Shown: positions 1-8,468, counted from the stretch's first letter. The stretch is 58,825 nt of DNA from Sphingobacteriales bacterium 16-39-50 (GCA_002257025.1 NCHA01000016.1:1-58825); one strand, 5' to 3'. A program made the numbers and translations. The notes: generated by a model not told the origin, from the letters alone.

Positions 1-45
1 TGTGGAGAAACTATGGAAAAACTATTTTACTAAAAATATTAAAAT

Positions 46-123
46 TGTAAACTCAGTTCAGGACAATAAACAACATGTAAACCTAGGGTAGGATTAAATT
101 AAAACTGTAAACTTTTTTTAGGA
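46..123 (+). repeat. Three TGTAAAC...AGGA direct repeats with exact 30-bp spacing
   Basis: TGTAAAC occurs at 46-52, 76-82 and 106-112. Each copy is followed 14 bp from its first base by AGGA (60-63, 90-93, 120-123). The period is exactly 30 bp, about three helical turns, so the units face the same side of the DNA. Repeated binding sites of this kind occur at the ends of IS21-type elements and in iterons. No transposase gene lies next to them in the window, so an IS-end relic is an inference. Positions 1-45 show nothing else recognisable. Confidence 0.6.
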
Positions 124-148
124 CGATACAGATATTAAGCCATTGTCA

Positions 149-185
149 CCCCGGACTCGATCCGGGGCGGGGCGGGGCGGCGGGG
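149..185. repeat. GC-rich palindrome followed by four G-tracts
   Basis: A perfect 7-bp inverted repeat CCCCGGA/TCCGGGG (149-155 and 161-167) flanks the 5-nt loop CTCGA. It runs into GGGG tracts at 164-167, 169-172, 174-177 and 182-185, with GG at 179-180. The block is strikingly GC-rich in an AT-rich region. The palindrome resembles the REP-like 'CCGGACT..ATCCGGGG' dispersed repeats seen in many bacteria. The G-tracts could form a quadruplex on the + strand. It lies just upstream of the lipoprotein gene at 206. Confidence 0.6.
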
Positions 186-205
186 TCAAAGACATCCATT
201 ATATT

Positions 206-742
206 ATGCAAAAAATATATTTCTTTCTTCTGTGCCTGTTTCCATTGATGTCTTGTTCTCAGAACAAAACATCTGAATCTCCTGTAGAAAAAAACAACAT
301 AATAATACCTCAACAAAATTTCACAACCCTCAAGTTTGAGGCTGAAGGAAAACCATGCATTGCCCTAATCAATAACCGTTATATTGGCTATAAAGAAAAA
401 TCAAAGTTTTCACTGTCACTTTTCATCATGGTGAATACTATTGATAAAAATAAGGATGGCCATCCGGATGAGAAAGAGACTGAAATTTTCAATACTCTTC
501 AAACTGAGATCATTTCTGAACTAAGTAAGGTGCTTGGCCCTTATTGTTATGTTGGAACAACAACAATGCCGGGCTATCGTGATATTCTGCTGTACATTAA
601 CCCCGAAGAACGCGAAAAAGCAACTGATATTCTTAAAAAATTAAAGGAGAAAAATAGTCGTATAGATACTATTTCCTTTGAAGAAGATACTGAATGGGAA
701 GCTGTTGCCTCATTTTACGAAGCTATTTCTCTTAAAAATTAA
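206..742 (+). CDS. DUF695-like lipoprotein
   Basis: A 178-residue secreted protein of unknown function. The N-terminus is a type II signal peptide with lipobox LMSC, so it is probably a lipidated envelope protein. The ATG at 206 is chosen because it starts exactly at this signal peptide; the reading frame stays open upstream to a TTG at 143, but that adds an Arg/Gly-rich stretch encoded by the G-rich repeat. The rest resembles DUF695: a hydrophobic strand, a DG-P-D-E segment, a helix, a second strand pair and a late 'DTEWEAVASFYEA' motif. The DKNKDGHPDEKE segment also fits an EF-hand loop (D-N-D-G-D-E), but DUF695 carries a similar motif. Its stop overlaps the stop of the convergent pseudouridine synthase gene by 4 bp. 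Confidence 0.75.
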   Translation: MQKIYFFLLCLFPLMSCSQNKTSESPVEKNNIIIPQQNFTTLKFEAEGKPCIALINNRYIGYKEKSKFSLSLFIMVNTIDKNKDGHPDEKETEIFNTLQTEIISELSKVLGPYCYVGTTTMPGYRDILLYINPEEREKATDILKKLKEKNSRIDTISFEEDTEWEAVASFYEAISLKN

Positions 743-1458
743 GAGTCGAACTTATCCAGGAGTTTAATCAGGGTCGCGAAATCTTTAGGATATGGGGCTT
801 CGAAGGTCATCTCCGTATTTTCATCAATTTTAAAGGTAATCTGACGTGCATGCAGCGCAAAGCGCTTCATGACAGGAAGTTCCTCCTGATCTTTACTAAG
901 CCTGTAAGCCCGCTTAATCTCCGATAAATACACCGGTTTGCCCCCATACATTTCATCACCTGCAATATTAGCCCTTTGTGAGGCAAGATGAATCCTGATC
1001 TGGTGCATTCTGCCAGTAATCGGCCTGCATTCAACCAGGGTATAATGTTTATAATATTTTAGTGAATTAAAAATAGTTTCTGCAGGTTTCCCTTCCTGAC
1101 GATTGATTGCTACATTTTTAGTACCAAGGTTCAGAATAGGAAGATCCACATGCAGATCCTCAAATATATGGGTACCATTAATTACAGCATGATACACTTT
1201 ATTTACCTTCCTATGTTCAAACTGCATTGAAACAAACCGATAACTCTCCGGATTTTTTGCAATAATGAGCACTCCTGATGTTTCCCTGTCTAAACGATGA
1301 CAGATCTGTGCATCATCAGAATATTGCTTAGCCATCCTGAGAAGATTGATTTCACCACCTTCCCTGTCGTCCAGAGAACTTAAAAAGGCGGGCTTATTAA
1401 CAATGATAAGATTGTTATTCTCAAAAAGTATAAGATCTTCGAATTTGGGAAACTTCAC
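739..1458 (-). CDS. RluA-family rRNA/tRNA pseudouridine synthase
   Basis: Isomerises uridine to pseudouridine in structured RNA. The HRLDRETSG catalytic motif, with its Asp about residue 57, and the later GRMHQIRIHLA motif identify the RluA/RluD family. There is no N-terminal S4 domain, so this is a short, catalytic-domain-only form of about 239 residues. The frame is open to a TTG at 1479, but a TAnnTTTG promoter box (complement of 1477-1484) overlaps that TTG. The GTG at 1458, giving MKFPKFEDL, is therefore the likelier, nearly leaderless start. The exact target uridine cannot be told from sequence. It lies downstream of the response-regulator gene on the same strand, 80 bp away. Confidence 0.9.
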   Translation of the reverse strand: MKFPKFEDLILFENNNLIIVNKPAFLSSLDDREGGEINLLRMAKQYSDDAQICHRLDRETSGVLIIAKNPESYRFVSMQFEHRKVNKVYHAVINGTHIFEDLHVDLPILNLGTKNVAINRQEGKPAETIFNSLKYYKHYTLVECRPITGRMHQIRIHLASQRANIAGDEMYGGKPVYLSEIKRAYRLSKDQEELPVMKRFALHARQITFKIDENTEMTFEAPYPKDFATLIKLLDKFDS

Positions 1459-1476
1459 GTATGCAGTATTAGACTG

Positions 1477-1484
1477 CAAAAATA
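1477..1484 (-). promoter_or_regulatory. -7 box TATTTTTG for the RluA-type gene
   Basis: The minus strand reads TATTTTTG, matching the Bacteroidota -7 consensus TAnnTTTG. I see no TTG at the expected -33 distance. It overlaps the TTG codon at 1479 and so argues for the GTG start at 1458. Confidence 0.4.
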
Positions 1485-1504
1485 AGATTTTAATTTCAGC
1501 TAAG

Positions 1505-1539
1505 CTTTACACTTTCTGCTTTTAGCTTTAAGCTTAGAT
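1505..1539. repeat. Heptad repeat array (CTTTnnn units)
   Basis: Five imperfect 7-bp units in strict register (CTTTACA, CTTTCTG, ...) fill most of the gap between the response-regulator stop codon and the RluA gene. TAAGCTT at 1501-1507 and AAGCTTA at 1530-1536 form an inverted repeat. It belongs to the same class as the arrays at 5011, 5576, 24529, 29157, 44755 and 49058. Confidence 0.6.
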
Positions 1540-2228
1540 TACTTTAATTCAAACTTGTACCCTACTCCTTTTACAGTACTCACATACTTATCCCCAAGTT
1601 TTTCACGAAGCTTGCGTATGTGGACATCAATGGTACGATTAGTTACTACAACTGAATCTTCCCAGATATTTTTAAGAATCACCTCACGGGTAAAAACTTT
1701 CCCGGGCTTTGATGCAAGAAGGTATAATAATTCGAATTCCTTTTTGGCTAGTACAACCTTTTCACCTCTTTGGTAAACCAGAAAAGACTCACGGTCAATT
1801 ACCAAATCACCTATTTCTAACTTATTTTCAACTTCTATGTCAGATTGCACATTCCTTCGTAGAATAGCATTAATCCGACTTGTCAAAGCCCTTGGTTTAA
1901 TTGGCTTTGCAATATAGTCATCTGCCCCCACATTAAACCCGGCAATCTCAGAATACTCTTCACTGCGGGCAGTAAGAAATACCATAAAGGTGTTCTTGAA
2001 ATCGTTCATGGTCCTGAGGATACGGCAGGCTTCTATACCATCCATTTTGGGCATCATTATATCCAAAATAATCAGATCAGGCAGAACTCTCTTTGCCTCA
2101 GCAACTCCTTCCTGACCATTAGAGGCAGTAAATACCTGATAACCTTCTTTTTTGAGATTATACTCAATTAACTCCCGGATATCTGGTTCATCATCTACAA
2201 TCAGGATTTTATGCTTAGCAGTACTCAT
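1539..2228 (-). CDS. OmpR/PhoB-family response regulator
   Basis: A 229-residue two-component transcription regulator. Residues 8-125 form the receiver domain, with acidic residues D12/D13, phospho-acceptor D56 in LDIMMP, T86 and K108 (AKPIKP). Residues 130-229 form the winged-helix DNA-binding domain, ending in the usual TVKGVGYKFE motif. No histidine kinase lies beside it; the kinase at 56078 is 54 kb away, so the partner is unknown. A TACTTTTG -7 box lies 18 bp upstream. The gene probably forms its own unit or reads on into the RluA gene. Confidence 0.93.
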   Translation of the reverse strand: MSTAKHKILIVDDEPDIRELIEYNLKKEGYQVFTASNGQEGVAEAKRVLPDLIILDIMMPKMDGIEACRILRTMNDFKNTFMVFLTARSEEYSEIAGFNVGADDYIAKPIKPRALTSRINAILRRNVQSDIEVENKLEIGDLVIDRESFLVYQRGEKVVLAKKEFELLYLLASKPGKVFTREVILKNIWEDSVVVTNRTIDVHIRKLREKLGDKYVSTVKGVGYKFELK

Positions 2229-2245
2229 AGACAGATATTTTGATA

Positions 2246-2253
2246 CAAAAGTA
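2246..2253 (-). promoter_or_regulatory. -7 box TACTTTTG upstream of the response regulator
   Basis: The complement of 2246-2253 is TACTTTTG, matching TAnnTTTG. Transcription would begin about 10 bp before the ATG at 2228. No clear -33 TTG is seen. Confidence 0.4.
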
Positions 2254-2288
2254 AACTCCCCATTACACTAAATCATTAAGCCTGTATT

Positions 2289-2327
2289 AAGAAATTGTAA
2301 ATCTTTATTGTAAATTGACAATTTCTT
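2289..2327. repeat. 10-bp inverted repeat 3' of the TlpA-like gene
   Basis: AAGAAATTGT (2289-2298) pairs perfectly with ACAATTTCTT (2318-2327) across a 19-nt AT-rich loop. It begins 4 bp after the stop codon of the TlpA-like gene, so it may end or stabilise the gatB-tlpA transcript. There is no strong T-tract. Confidence 0.4.
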
Positions 2328-2331
2328 GTGA

Positions 2332-3432
2332 TCAATTTAACACTTTCTGAAGGAAGTTCTGCAGTTCGACGCCTCTTAAATTCTTTGCAACGATTTTACC
2401 ATTTGGATCCAGGAGAAAAGAAGCAGGTATTCCTTCAACTTTATACTGTATGGTCACTTTTCCATCCCAACGCTTTAATTCTGATACATGCGACCAGTTT
2501 AAGCGATCATCCTTAATTGCTTTTAACCAGTCTGATTTATCCTCATCAAGAGAAACCCCAAGAACCGTAAAGCCTTTATCTTTAAATGTTTCATATTGCC
2601 TGACGATGTTTGGATTTTCCTCACGGCAAGGCGCACACCATGAAGCCCAGAAATCAAGCAGAACATATTTACCTTTGAAATCCGACAATTTAACCAGCTT
2701 TCCTTCAGTATCATTTAATTCAAATTCGGGTGCGATCTGACCTACAGAAACCGGTTTTAACCCTGCCATTTTATTGACAAAAGATTGAACCGCCTTATTC
2801 TTTGGAAAAACTGACCTGATTTCTTCAGCATATGCTATTAGCTCAGCTTCGTATTTATTCTGATCCAGAGAGCTTGCTGCAAAAAAGCCGGCAAGATTCT
2901 TTTTATTCTCCTGAGCGAACTTGAAAGTAGTCTCAGAGTATTTATCCATATTGGCTTGAAACTGCGGCATAAGTACATTATAAATAGAATCTTTTGCTGC
3001 AGGATTTGCCTCAGTCATGGCTGCGTAATCATCCTGTATTTTCTTATAAATCTTACTGAAATCATTTCCTATCTGATTAAACTCACGTATTTTCTCTGAA
3101 TCTTCTGAACCTTTAATTTCATAGGTATTGGTAGTATCAGCATAATCTGTCTTAAAATTTAATTCATCGCCATTCTTTCCTACGACTAGAAAATTCTTTT
3201 CACCTACAACAAGAGTATAGAAATCAGGTTCCTCGGCAACCCTGCGGAACTTAAACTCATTGCTTTCATTCAAAAATGCTGAGTCGACGAGCTGATCAGT
3301 TTCATACAGCAATACTTTCTTAATTTCACCGGCATTTTCTACCTTCCCCGAAATACTCAACTCATCATTATTTTTGCAGGAAACCGCAAAAATACTCATT
3401 GCCAAAATGGCTAACCCAAAAACTTTTCTCAT
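2332..3432 (-). CDS. TlpA-like thiol-disulfide lipoprotein with DUF4369-type N-terminus
   Basis: A 366-residue envelope thioredoxin-fold protein. A type II signal peptide with lipobox AVSC places the lipidated Cys at 19. Residues about 25-110 resemble the beta-rich DUF4369 domain common before Bacteroidota TlpA domains. Residues 115-220 are helical. Residues 230-366 are a TlpA/AhpC-TSA domain with redox motif WCAPC (C266, C269) and the cis-proline segment EGIPASFLLDPNG. It probably reduces or exchanges disulfides of exported proteins. Its ATG overlaps the gatB stop in an ATGA (3429-3432), so it should be translationally coupled to gatB even though the functions differ. Confidence 0.9.
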   Translation of the reverse strand: MRKVFGLAILAMSIFAVSCKNNDELSISGKVENAGEIKKVLLYETDQLVDSAFLNESNEFKFRRVAEEPDFYTLVVGEKNFLVVGKNGDELNFKTDYADTTNTYEIKGSEDSEKIREFNQIGNDFSKIYKKIQDDYAAMTEANPAAKDSIYNVLMPQFQANMDKYSETTFKFAQENKKNLAGFFAASSLDQNKYEAELIAYAEEIRSVFPKNKAVQSFVNKMAGLKPVSVGQIAPEFELNDTEGKLVKLSDFKGKYVLLDFWASWCAPCREENPNIVRQYETFKDKGFTVLGVSLDEDKSDWLKAIKDDRLNWSHVSELKRWDGKVTIQYKVEGIPASFLLDPNGKIVAKNLRGVELQNFLQKVLN

Positions 3433-4901
3433 GCTTTACTTTCTAATTTATCTATTACTAACTTACTGGCAATCTGTGGATTAATCTTTCCCTTAGTCTT
3501 TTTCATCAGATCACCCATAAACAAACCAAGAATGCCTTTTTTGCCATTATGGTATTCTTTAATCTTATCCGGGTAATTACTCAGAACCTCTTCAATGAGT
3601 AAACTCAACTCATCATCAGCTGTATCAATCAATACCTGCAATGAAATAGCCATCTCCTCTGCAGATTTCCCGGGATTTTTAATCAACTCAGGAAAAACCT
3701 GGTGAGCCGCAACTGAATAGTTAAGCTTGCCTTTATCAATCAGACAGATTAGATCTGCAAGAACATCAGGCTTGACCGGAAAGTCTTCAATATGCTTATG
3801 ATTATCATGAAGATATGATCTCAAAGGCCCAATCACCCAGTTTGCTGCGGCTTTAAAGTGCTGGGTTTTCGAACTTAGTTCATCGAAATAGACCGCTATC
3901 TCCTTCTCGGATGAAAGTAAAATAGCATCATATTCAGACAGGCCGAAAACAGTAGTGTAACGTTCGATCTTTTTTGAAGGTAACTCAGGCAATTCGGCAG
4001 CTAAGTCATCAATATACTTCTGTTCAAGCACTAATGGCTGCAGATCAGGTTCTGGAAAATAACGATAATCATTGGCCATCTCCTTACTTCTCAGCGGACT
4101 TGTATTACCAGTCTCAGCATCAAAATTCAGCGTGTTCTGCTCAATATATTCACCTTTCTCTAAAAGTTCAGTCTGCCTTAAAAATTCGTGATCAATAGCC
4201 CTTTGCAGGTTTCGGATGGAATTTAGATTCTTTACTTCACACCTGTTCCCGTATGCTGAAGCTCCTCTCAGTCTGACCGAAATATTGGCGTCGCAACGAA
4301 TACTTCCTTCCTCCATATTCCCATCACAAATATTCAGGTATCTCACCAATTTCCGGATTTCGGTTAAGTATGCTGCAGCTTCATGTGCCGAACGGATATC
4401 AGGTTCAGATACTATTTCTATTAAGGGAACTCCAGCCCTGTTCAGATCAATCAATGAATCAAATTCATCCTGATCATGCATACTTTTTCCGGCATCATCT
4501 TCCATGTGAATACGATGGATTCGAATGCGTCTTGTTGAATGATCATCTGCTTTTACATCAATAAAACCCGAATGGCAAATTGGCTGACTGTCCTGTGTGG
4601 TCTGAAAACCCTTGGGCAGGTCGGCATAAAAATAGTTTTTACGATCAAAATGTGTATTCAGATTGATACTACAGTTGGTAGCCAGTCCCATTTTAATGGC
4701 ATATTCAACAACCTTTTTATTTAGTTTAGGCAAAGTTCCAGGTAAACCAAGACTTACCGGACTTATATGTTCATTGGCCCCCCCACCGAAACCGGCTGAA
4801 TCAGTAGAAAATATCTTGCTCTCGGTTGATAACTGAACATGTACCTCAAGCCCAACTACAAGCTCATATTTATCAGTTAAACTATCCGCTATTGTCGTCA
4901 T
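3429..4901 (-). CDS. gatB: Aspartyl/glutamyl-tRNA(Asn/Gln) amidotransferase subunit B
   Basis: Subunit B of GatCAB, which converts Glu-tRNA(Gln) or Asp-tRNA(Asn) to the amidated form, using ammonia from GatA. The 490-residue protein has the conserved N-terminus YELVVGLEVHVQL, the GGANEHISPVSLGLPGTLP segment, and a C-terminal YqeY-like tail ending GLFMGDLMKKTKGKINPQ. Full length and intact. gatC lies 25 kb away at 30009 and gatA is not in the window, so the complex is encoded at scattered loci. First gene of an overlapping pair with the TlpA-like gene. A TATCTTTG -7 box lies 30 bp upstream. Confidence 0.97.
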   Translation of the reverse strand: MTTIADSLTDKYELVVGLEVHVQLSTESKIFSTDSAGFGGGANEHISPVSLGLPGTLPKLNKKVVEYAIKMGLATNCSINLNTHFDRKNYFYADLPKGFQTTQDSQPICHSGFIDVKADDHSTRRIRIHRIHMEDDAGKSMHDQDEFDSLIDLNRAGVPLIEIVSEPDIRSAHEAAAYLTEIRKLVRYLNICDGNMEEGSIRCDANISVRLRGASAYGNRCEVKNLNSIRNLQRAIDHEFLRQTELLEKGEYIEQNTLNFDAETGNTSPLRSKEMANDYRYFPEPDLQPLVLEQKYIDDLAAELPELPSKKIERYTTVFGLSEYDAILLSSEKEIAVYFDELSSKTQHFKAAANWVIGPLRSYLHDNHKHIEDFPVKPDVLADLICLIDKGKLNYSVAAHQVFPELIKNPGKSAEEMAISLQVLIDTADDELSLLIEEVLSNYPDKIKEYHNGKKGILGLFMGDLMKKTKGKINPQIASKLVIDKLESKA

Positions 4902-4930
4902 TTAAACTTTAATGGTATCTAAATATCGCA

Positions 4931-4938
4931 CAAAGATA
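4931..4938 (-). promoter_or_regulatory. -7 box TATCTTTG upstream of gatB
   Basis: The complement of 4931-4938 is TATCTTTG, matching the Bacteroidota -7 consensus, 30 bp before the gatB ATG. No -33 TTG at the right distance. Confidence 0.4.
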
Positions 4939-5010
4939 AGCAATTGATTACAGTTGAGAGTGAACATTGAGATTGCAATAAAAAACTTACGACGATATTA
5001 ACCCTCCGGC

Positions 5011-5052
5011 AATTGCCAATTTTCAATTTTTAACTATCAATTGTCAATTAAA
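5011..5052. repeat. Heptad repeat array (AATTnnC units)
   Basis: Six 7-bp units in perfect register (AATTGCC, AATTTTC, ...) between divergent gatB and the secreted-protein gene at 5105. Unlike the other arrays it lies upstream of two genes, so here it cannot be a terminator for either. Confidence 0.6.
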
Positions 5053-5104
5053 TAAAAATGGCACGTAAATTGAATTTGAATCCTATCTACTAATTGCAAG
5101 AAAT

Positions 5105-5569
5105 ATGAAAAGATTAATTATTGCTATTGCAGCCGGATTTATTGCTTTTTCAGGAGCACCGGTCAAAGCACAGGTCAGGGTAAATATAAATCTTGGAGCT
5201 CAGCCTGAATGGGGACCAACAGGCTACAATCATGTCGATTACTATTACCTGCCCGATATTGAGACCTATTATTATGTCCCAAAACGCCAGTTTATTTACC
5301 TTGAAAACGGAAGATGGTTGTTTATGTCTGCTTTACCATCCCGTTATCGCGGATATGACCTTAATAATGGATATAAAGTGGTTATTAACTCCCCGCGTCC
5401 TTATCAGTACTTTACTTCTCACAAAGTAAAATACGCCAAATACAAAGGATATAATGGGAAACAATCCATTATAAGAAACAGTAATGGTTCAAGGTATTCC
5501 AAAGGAAATTCGGGCAAATCCCATTCTAATGGAAAAAATGGACATTCGGGTGGAAAAGGGAAACACTAA
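5105..5569 (+). CDS. Secreted basic protein of unknown function
   Basis: A 154-residue protein with a clear Sec signal peptide cleaved after about residue 22 (APVKAQ). The mature part begins with a short beta-prone segment, then is rich in Tyr (VDYYYLPDIETYYYVPKRQFIY), and ends in a low-complexity Gly/Ser/Asn/Lys/His tail of about 40 residues. I recognise the general type, small periplasmic proteins common in Sphingobacteriaceae, but no function. The basic, His-rich tail could bind polyanions or metal; this is only inference. Convergent with alaS, separated by a strong hairpin. Confidence 0.75.
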   Translation: MKRLIIAIAAGFIAFSGAPVKAQVRVNINLGAQPEWGPTGYNHVDYYYLPDIETYYYVPKRQFIYLENGRWLFMSALPSRYRGYDLNNGYKVVINSPRPYQYFTSHKVKYAKYKGYNGKQSIIRNSNGSRYSKGNSGKSHSNGKNGHSGGKGKH

Positions 5570-5575
5570 TCAAAG

Positions 5576-5624
5576 TTGAGAATGGAGAGTGGAGAATGCA
5601 GCTAATTCTCCACTCTCCACCCGA
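5576..5624. terminator. Heptad-built hairpin, probable bidirectional terminator
   Basis: A perfect 15-bp stem (TGGAGAGTGGAGAAT at 5583-5597 with its complement at 5605-5619) closes a 7-nt loop. The sequence is also built of 7-bp units in register (TGGAGAG, TGGAGAA, ...). It lies between the convergent 5105 gene and alaS and so can end both transcripts, although no T-tract follows. Confidence 0.6.
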
Positions 5625-5636
5625 TAGCCTTTGGTC

Positions 5637-8294
5637 TCAATTAATAAAAGTTTTTGCTTTCTCGAGTGCTTTTACAAGCCCGGAACTATCTTTACCACCT
5701 GCAGTAGCAAAGAAAGGCTGTCCGCCACCTCCACCCTGAATTTCTTTAGCTAATTCACGCACAATATTTCCTGCGTTCAGATTTCTTTCTTTAACAAGAT
5801 TTTCAGATACCATCACAGTCAGGCTTGGTTTTCCATCAATATCACAAGCCAAAACCAGGAAAAGATCATTTAGCAGGTCCTTTACGGCATAAGCAAGACT
5901 TTTCACCGCATCAGTATTTGGCAGGTCAACCTGCTGGGCAATAAGATTAATACCATTGATCAGCAATGCATTTTTAATAAGATCATGCTTTAATCCTGCA
6001 GAACGCTCAAGAATGGTTTTTTCAATTTCCTTTTTCAGACGATTGTTCTCTTCAAGTAATGACTCAACTGTTTTAAGAAGGTCATTTGGGTTCTTAAGCA
6101 GGTCTTTTAATCCCCTGAGCTGTTCATTCTGAGTATTAATATAATTCTCAGCAGTCTCTGCAGTAATTGCTTCAATCCTTCTGACTCCGGCCGCTACAGC
6201 ACTTTCTGAAATAACTTTAAAATAGCCGATCTGTCCGCTTGATTTAACATGAGTCCCGCCACAAAGTTCTTTAGAAAAATGATCATCAAATGTGATCACA
6301 CGGACAAAATCTCCATATTTTTCACCAAAAAGAGCTGTTACGCCTGAATCAATAGCCTGCTGATAAGGTACATTCCGCTCTTCTTTCAATGGAATGTTTT
6401 CACGGATTTTACGGTTCACGATACTTACAACTTCTGATAGTTCCAGATCTGTAAGCTTAGAAAAATGCGCGAAATCGAATCTTAGGTATTCTGAATTGAC
6501 TAACGAACCTTTCTGATTCACATGATCCCCCAAAACCTGCTTTAATGCTGCATGTAAAAGGTGAGTAACTGAATGATTGTTTTCTGTTGCTGTTCTCTTC
6601 TGATGATCAACTACCGCATAAAACAATCCCGACAGATCATCCGGAATTTCATCAAGAAAATGAACAATCAATCCATTTTCCTTTTTAGTATCTGTTACCG
6701 GGTATTCAAACAGACGTGAATGGTCTTCAAGTTTTCCGGTATCACCAACCTGTCCTCCGCTTTCGGCATAGAATGGGGTTCGGTTTAGTACTAATTGATA
6801 CTGATCCTTTCCCTTGGCTGTAACTTTACGATACCTAAGAACTTTACATTCCGTTTCCAGTTCATCATAGCCGATAAACTCAACCTCTTCATCTTCATTT
6901 ACAATAACCCAGTCGCCGGTTTCAATTGCTGTTGCGGCTCTTGAACGTGCTTTTTGTTTCTGAAGTTCTGCTTCAAAGCCTTCCATATCAACTGTCCAGC
7001 CCTTTTCTCGGGCCATTAGTTCCGTCAGGTCGATAGGAAATCCAAAAGTGTCATATAGTTCAAATGCAAATTCTCCATTGATGACCTGATCATTGGTTTC
7101 GAAGCGTTCAAAACGCTGAATTCCGGTCGCTAAAGTTCTTAGAAACGATACCTCTTCTTCCAGAACCACCTTCTGAACAAAATCCTGCTGCTTTTTAAGC
7201 TCCGGAAATATGCCATCAAACTGATCTGCAAGAATTGGGACCAGCTTATTTAAAAATGGTTCCTTCAGATCAAGAAAGGTATAGGCATATCTTACCGCTC
7301 TCCTGAGTATTCTTCTCACAACATAACCAGCCTTATTATTAGATGGCATGGTTCCATCGGCAATACAGAAACTGATCGCACGGATATGATCAGACATTAC
7401 ACGCATAGCAACAGACGCACCCCAGCCCTCTCCACCCGGGACTGAATTTCCAACATAGGGCTTTCGTGATTTTTCAGAAATAAATTGAATCATCGGCTGG
7501 AAAACATCGGTATCATAATTTGATGTTTTATTCTGTATTACCCTTACCAGACGTTCAAGTCCCATTCCTGTATCAACATGCTGCCCGGGAAGTTTCTCCA
7601 GAGTACCATTCTTCAGGCGGTTGAACTGCATGAATACATTATTCCATATTTCTATGACCTGCGGATCATCCTGATTTACCAGTTTACTACCATCAATTTT
7701 AAGACGTTCAGTGTCTGGGCGCATATCCACATGAATCTCCGAACAAGGTCCGCAAGGGCCTGTTTCACCCATCTCCCAGAAATTATCCTTCTTATTTCCT
7801 AAAAGAATCCGGTCTTCAGAAACATACTGTTTCCATATCTTGTATGCTTCCTGGTCTTTGGGAAGTCCTTCTTTCTCATCACCTGCAAAAACACTGACGT
7901 ATAGCCGGTCCTTAGGTATTTTATATACTTCAGTTAAAAGTTCCCAGCTCCAGGCAAGGGCCTCTTTTTTAAAATATCCACCTTCAGGATTGGTAGGATC
8001 ACCAAAACTCCAGTTACCAAGCATCTCAAACATTGTATGATGATAGGTATCTATTCCAACTTCTTCAAGGTCATTATGTTTACCAGAAACGCGTAAACAA
8101 CGCTGAGTATCGGCAACCCTGGGGTATTTTATTGCTGCCTGACCAAGGAACAGATCCTTGAACTGATTCATCCCGGCATTGGTAAACATCAATGTAGGGT
8201 CATTCTTTACAACAATAGGTGCTGATGGTACGATATGGTGTCCCTTGGCGGCAAAAAAATCTAAAAAGCCTTGTCTTATCTCTTTGGTGGTCAT
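5637..8294 (-). CDS. alaS: Alanyl-tRNA synthetase
   Basis: Charges tRNA(Ala). The 885-residue protein has all expected parts in order: class II catalytic domain (start FLDFFAAKGHHIVPSAPIV, motif around PTLMFTNAGMNQFKD), tRNA-recognition helices, editing domain with the zinc ligands NNHSVTHLLH and CGGTH, coiled-coil linker and C-terminal DHHA1 domain ending GGGGGQPFFATAGGKD. Length is normal for the family. Divergent from the merR-dagK pair, with a TATATTTG -7 box 18 bp upstream. Confidence 0.98.
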   Translation of the reverse strand: MTTKEIRQGFLDFFAAKGHHIVPSAPIVVKNDPTLMFTNAGMNQFKDLFLGQAAIKYPRVADTQRCLRVSGKHNDLEEVGIDTYHHTMFEMLGNWSFGDPTNPEGGYFKKEALAWSWELLTEVYKIPKDRLYVSVFAGDEKEGLPKDQEAYKIWKQYVSEDRILLGNKKDNFWEMGETGPCGPCSEIHVDMRPDTERLKIDGSKLVNQDDPQVIEIWNNVFMQFNRLKNGTLEKLPGQHVDTGMGLERLVRVIQNKTSNYDTDVFQPMIQFISEKSRKPYVGNSVPGGEGWGASVAMRVMSDHIRAISFCIADGTMPSNNKAGYVVRRILRRAVRYAYTFLDLKEPFLNKLVPILADQFDGIFPELKKQQDFVQKVVLEEEVSFLRTLATGIQRFERFETNDQVINGEFAFELYDTFGFPIDLTELMAREKGWTVDMEGFEAELQKQKARSRAATAIETGDWVIVNEDEEVEFIGYDELETECKVLRYRKVTAKGKDQYQLVLNRTPFYAESGGQVGDTGKLEDHSRLFEYPVTDTKKENGLIVHFLDEIPDDLSGLFYAVVDHQKRTATENNHSVTHLLHAALKQVLGDHVNQKGSLVNSEYLRFDFAHFSKLTDLELSEVVSIVNRKIRENIPLKEERNVPYQQAIDSGVTALFGEKYGDFVRVITFDDHFSKELCGGTHVKSSGQIGYFKVISESAVAAGVRRIEAITAETAENYINTQNEQLRGLKDLLKNPNDLLKTVESLLEENNRLKKEIEKTILERSAGLKHDLIKNALLINGINLIAQQVDLPNTDAVKSLAYAVKDLLNDLFLVLACDIDGKPSLTVMVSENLVKERNLNAGNIVRELAKEIQGGGGGQPFFATAGGKDSSGLVKALEKAKTFIN

Positions 8295-8311
8295 CCTGAT
8301 TAGCTATTCTG

Positions 8312-8319
8312 CAAATATA
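8312..8319 (-). promoter_or_regulatory. -7 box TATATTTG upstream of alaS
   Basis: The complement of 8312-8319 is TATATTTG, a perfect TAnnTTTG, placing the transcript start a few bases before the ATG at 8294. Confidence 0.45.
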
Positions 8320-8468
8320 ATACAGATATGTGTTTTTTGGGGAGAGAATATGAAATAGCCTCAGGAGTACTACCTTCAACATATTATGCGTTAACATTGT
8401 TCAAAGCTTTCAAATTTTTACTTGCTTCGGTTCAAAATTAGTAGTTTTACAAAAGCAAAATCATTGGT

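Noticed and set aside
143..205. N-terminal extension of the DUF695 lipoprotein from a TTG
   Set aside because: It would place an Arg/Gly-rich peptide, coded by a G-rich repeat, before a complete lipoprotein signal peptide that starts with ATG at 206.
451..486. EF-hand calcium site in the lipoprotein (DKNKDGHPDEKE)
   Set aside because: The spacing fits, but DUF695 has a conserved DG-x-P-D-E motif at the same place, and only one loop is present; not enough to claim calcium binding.
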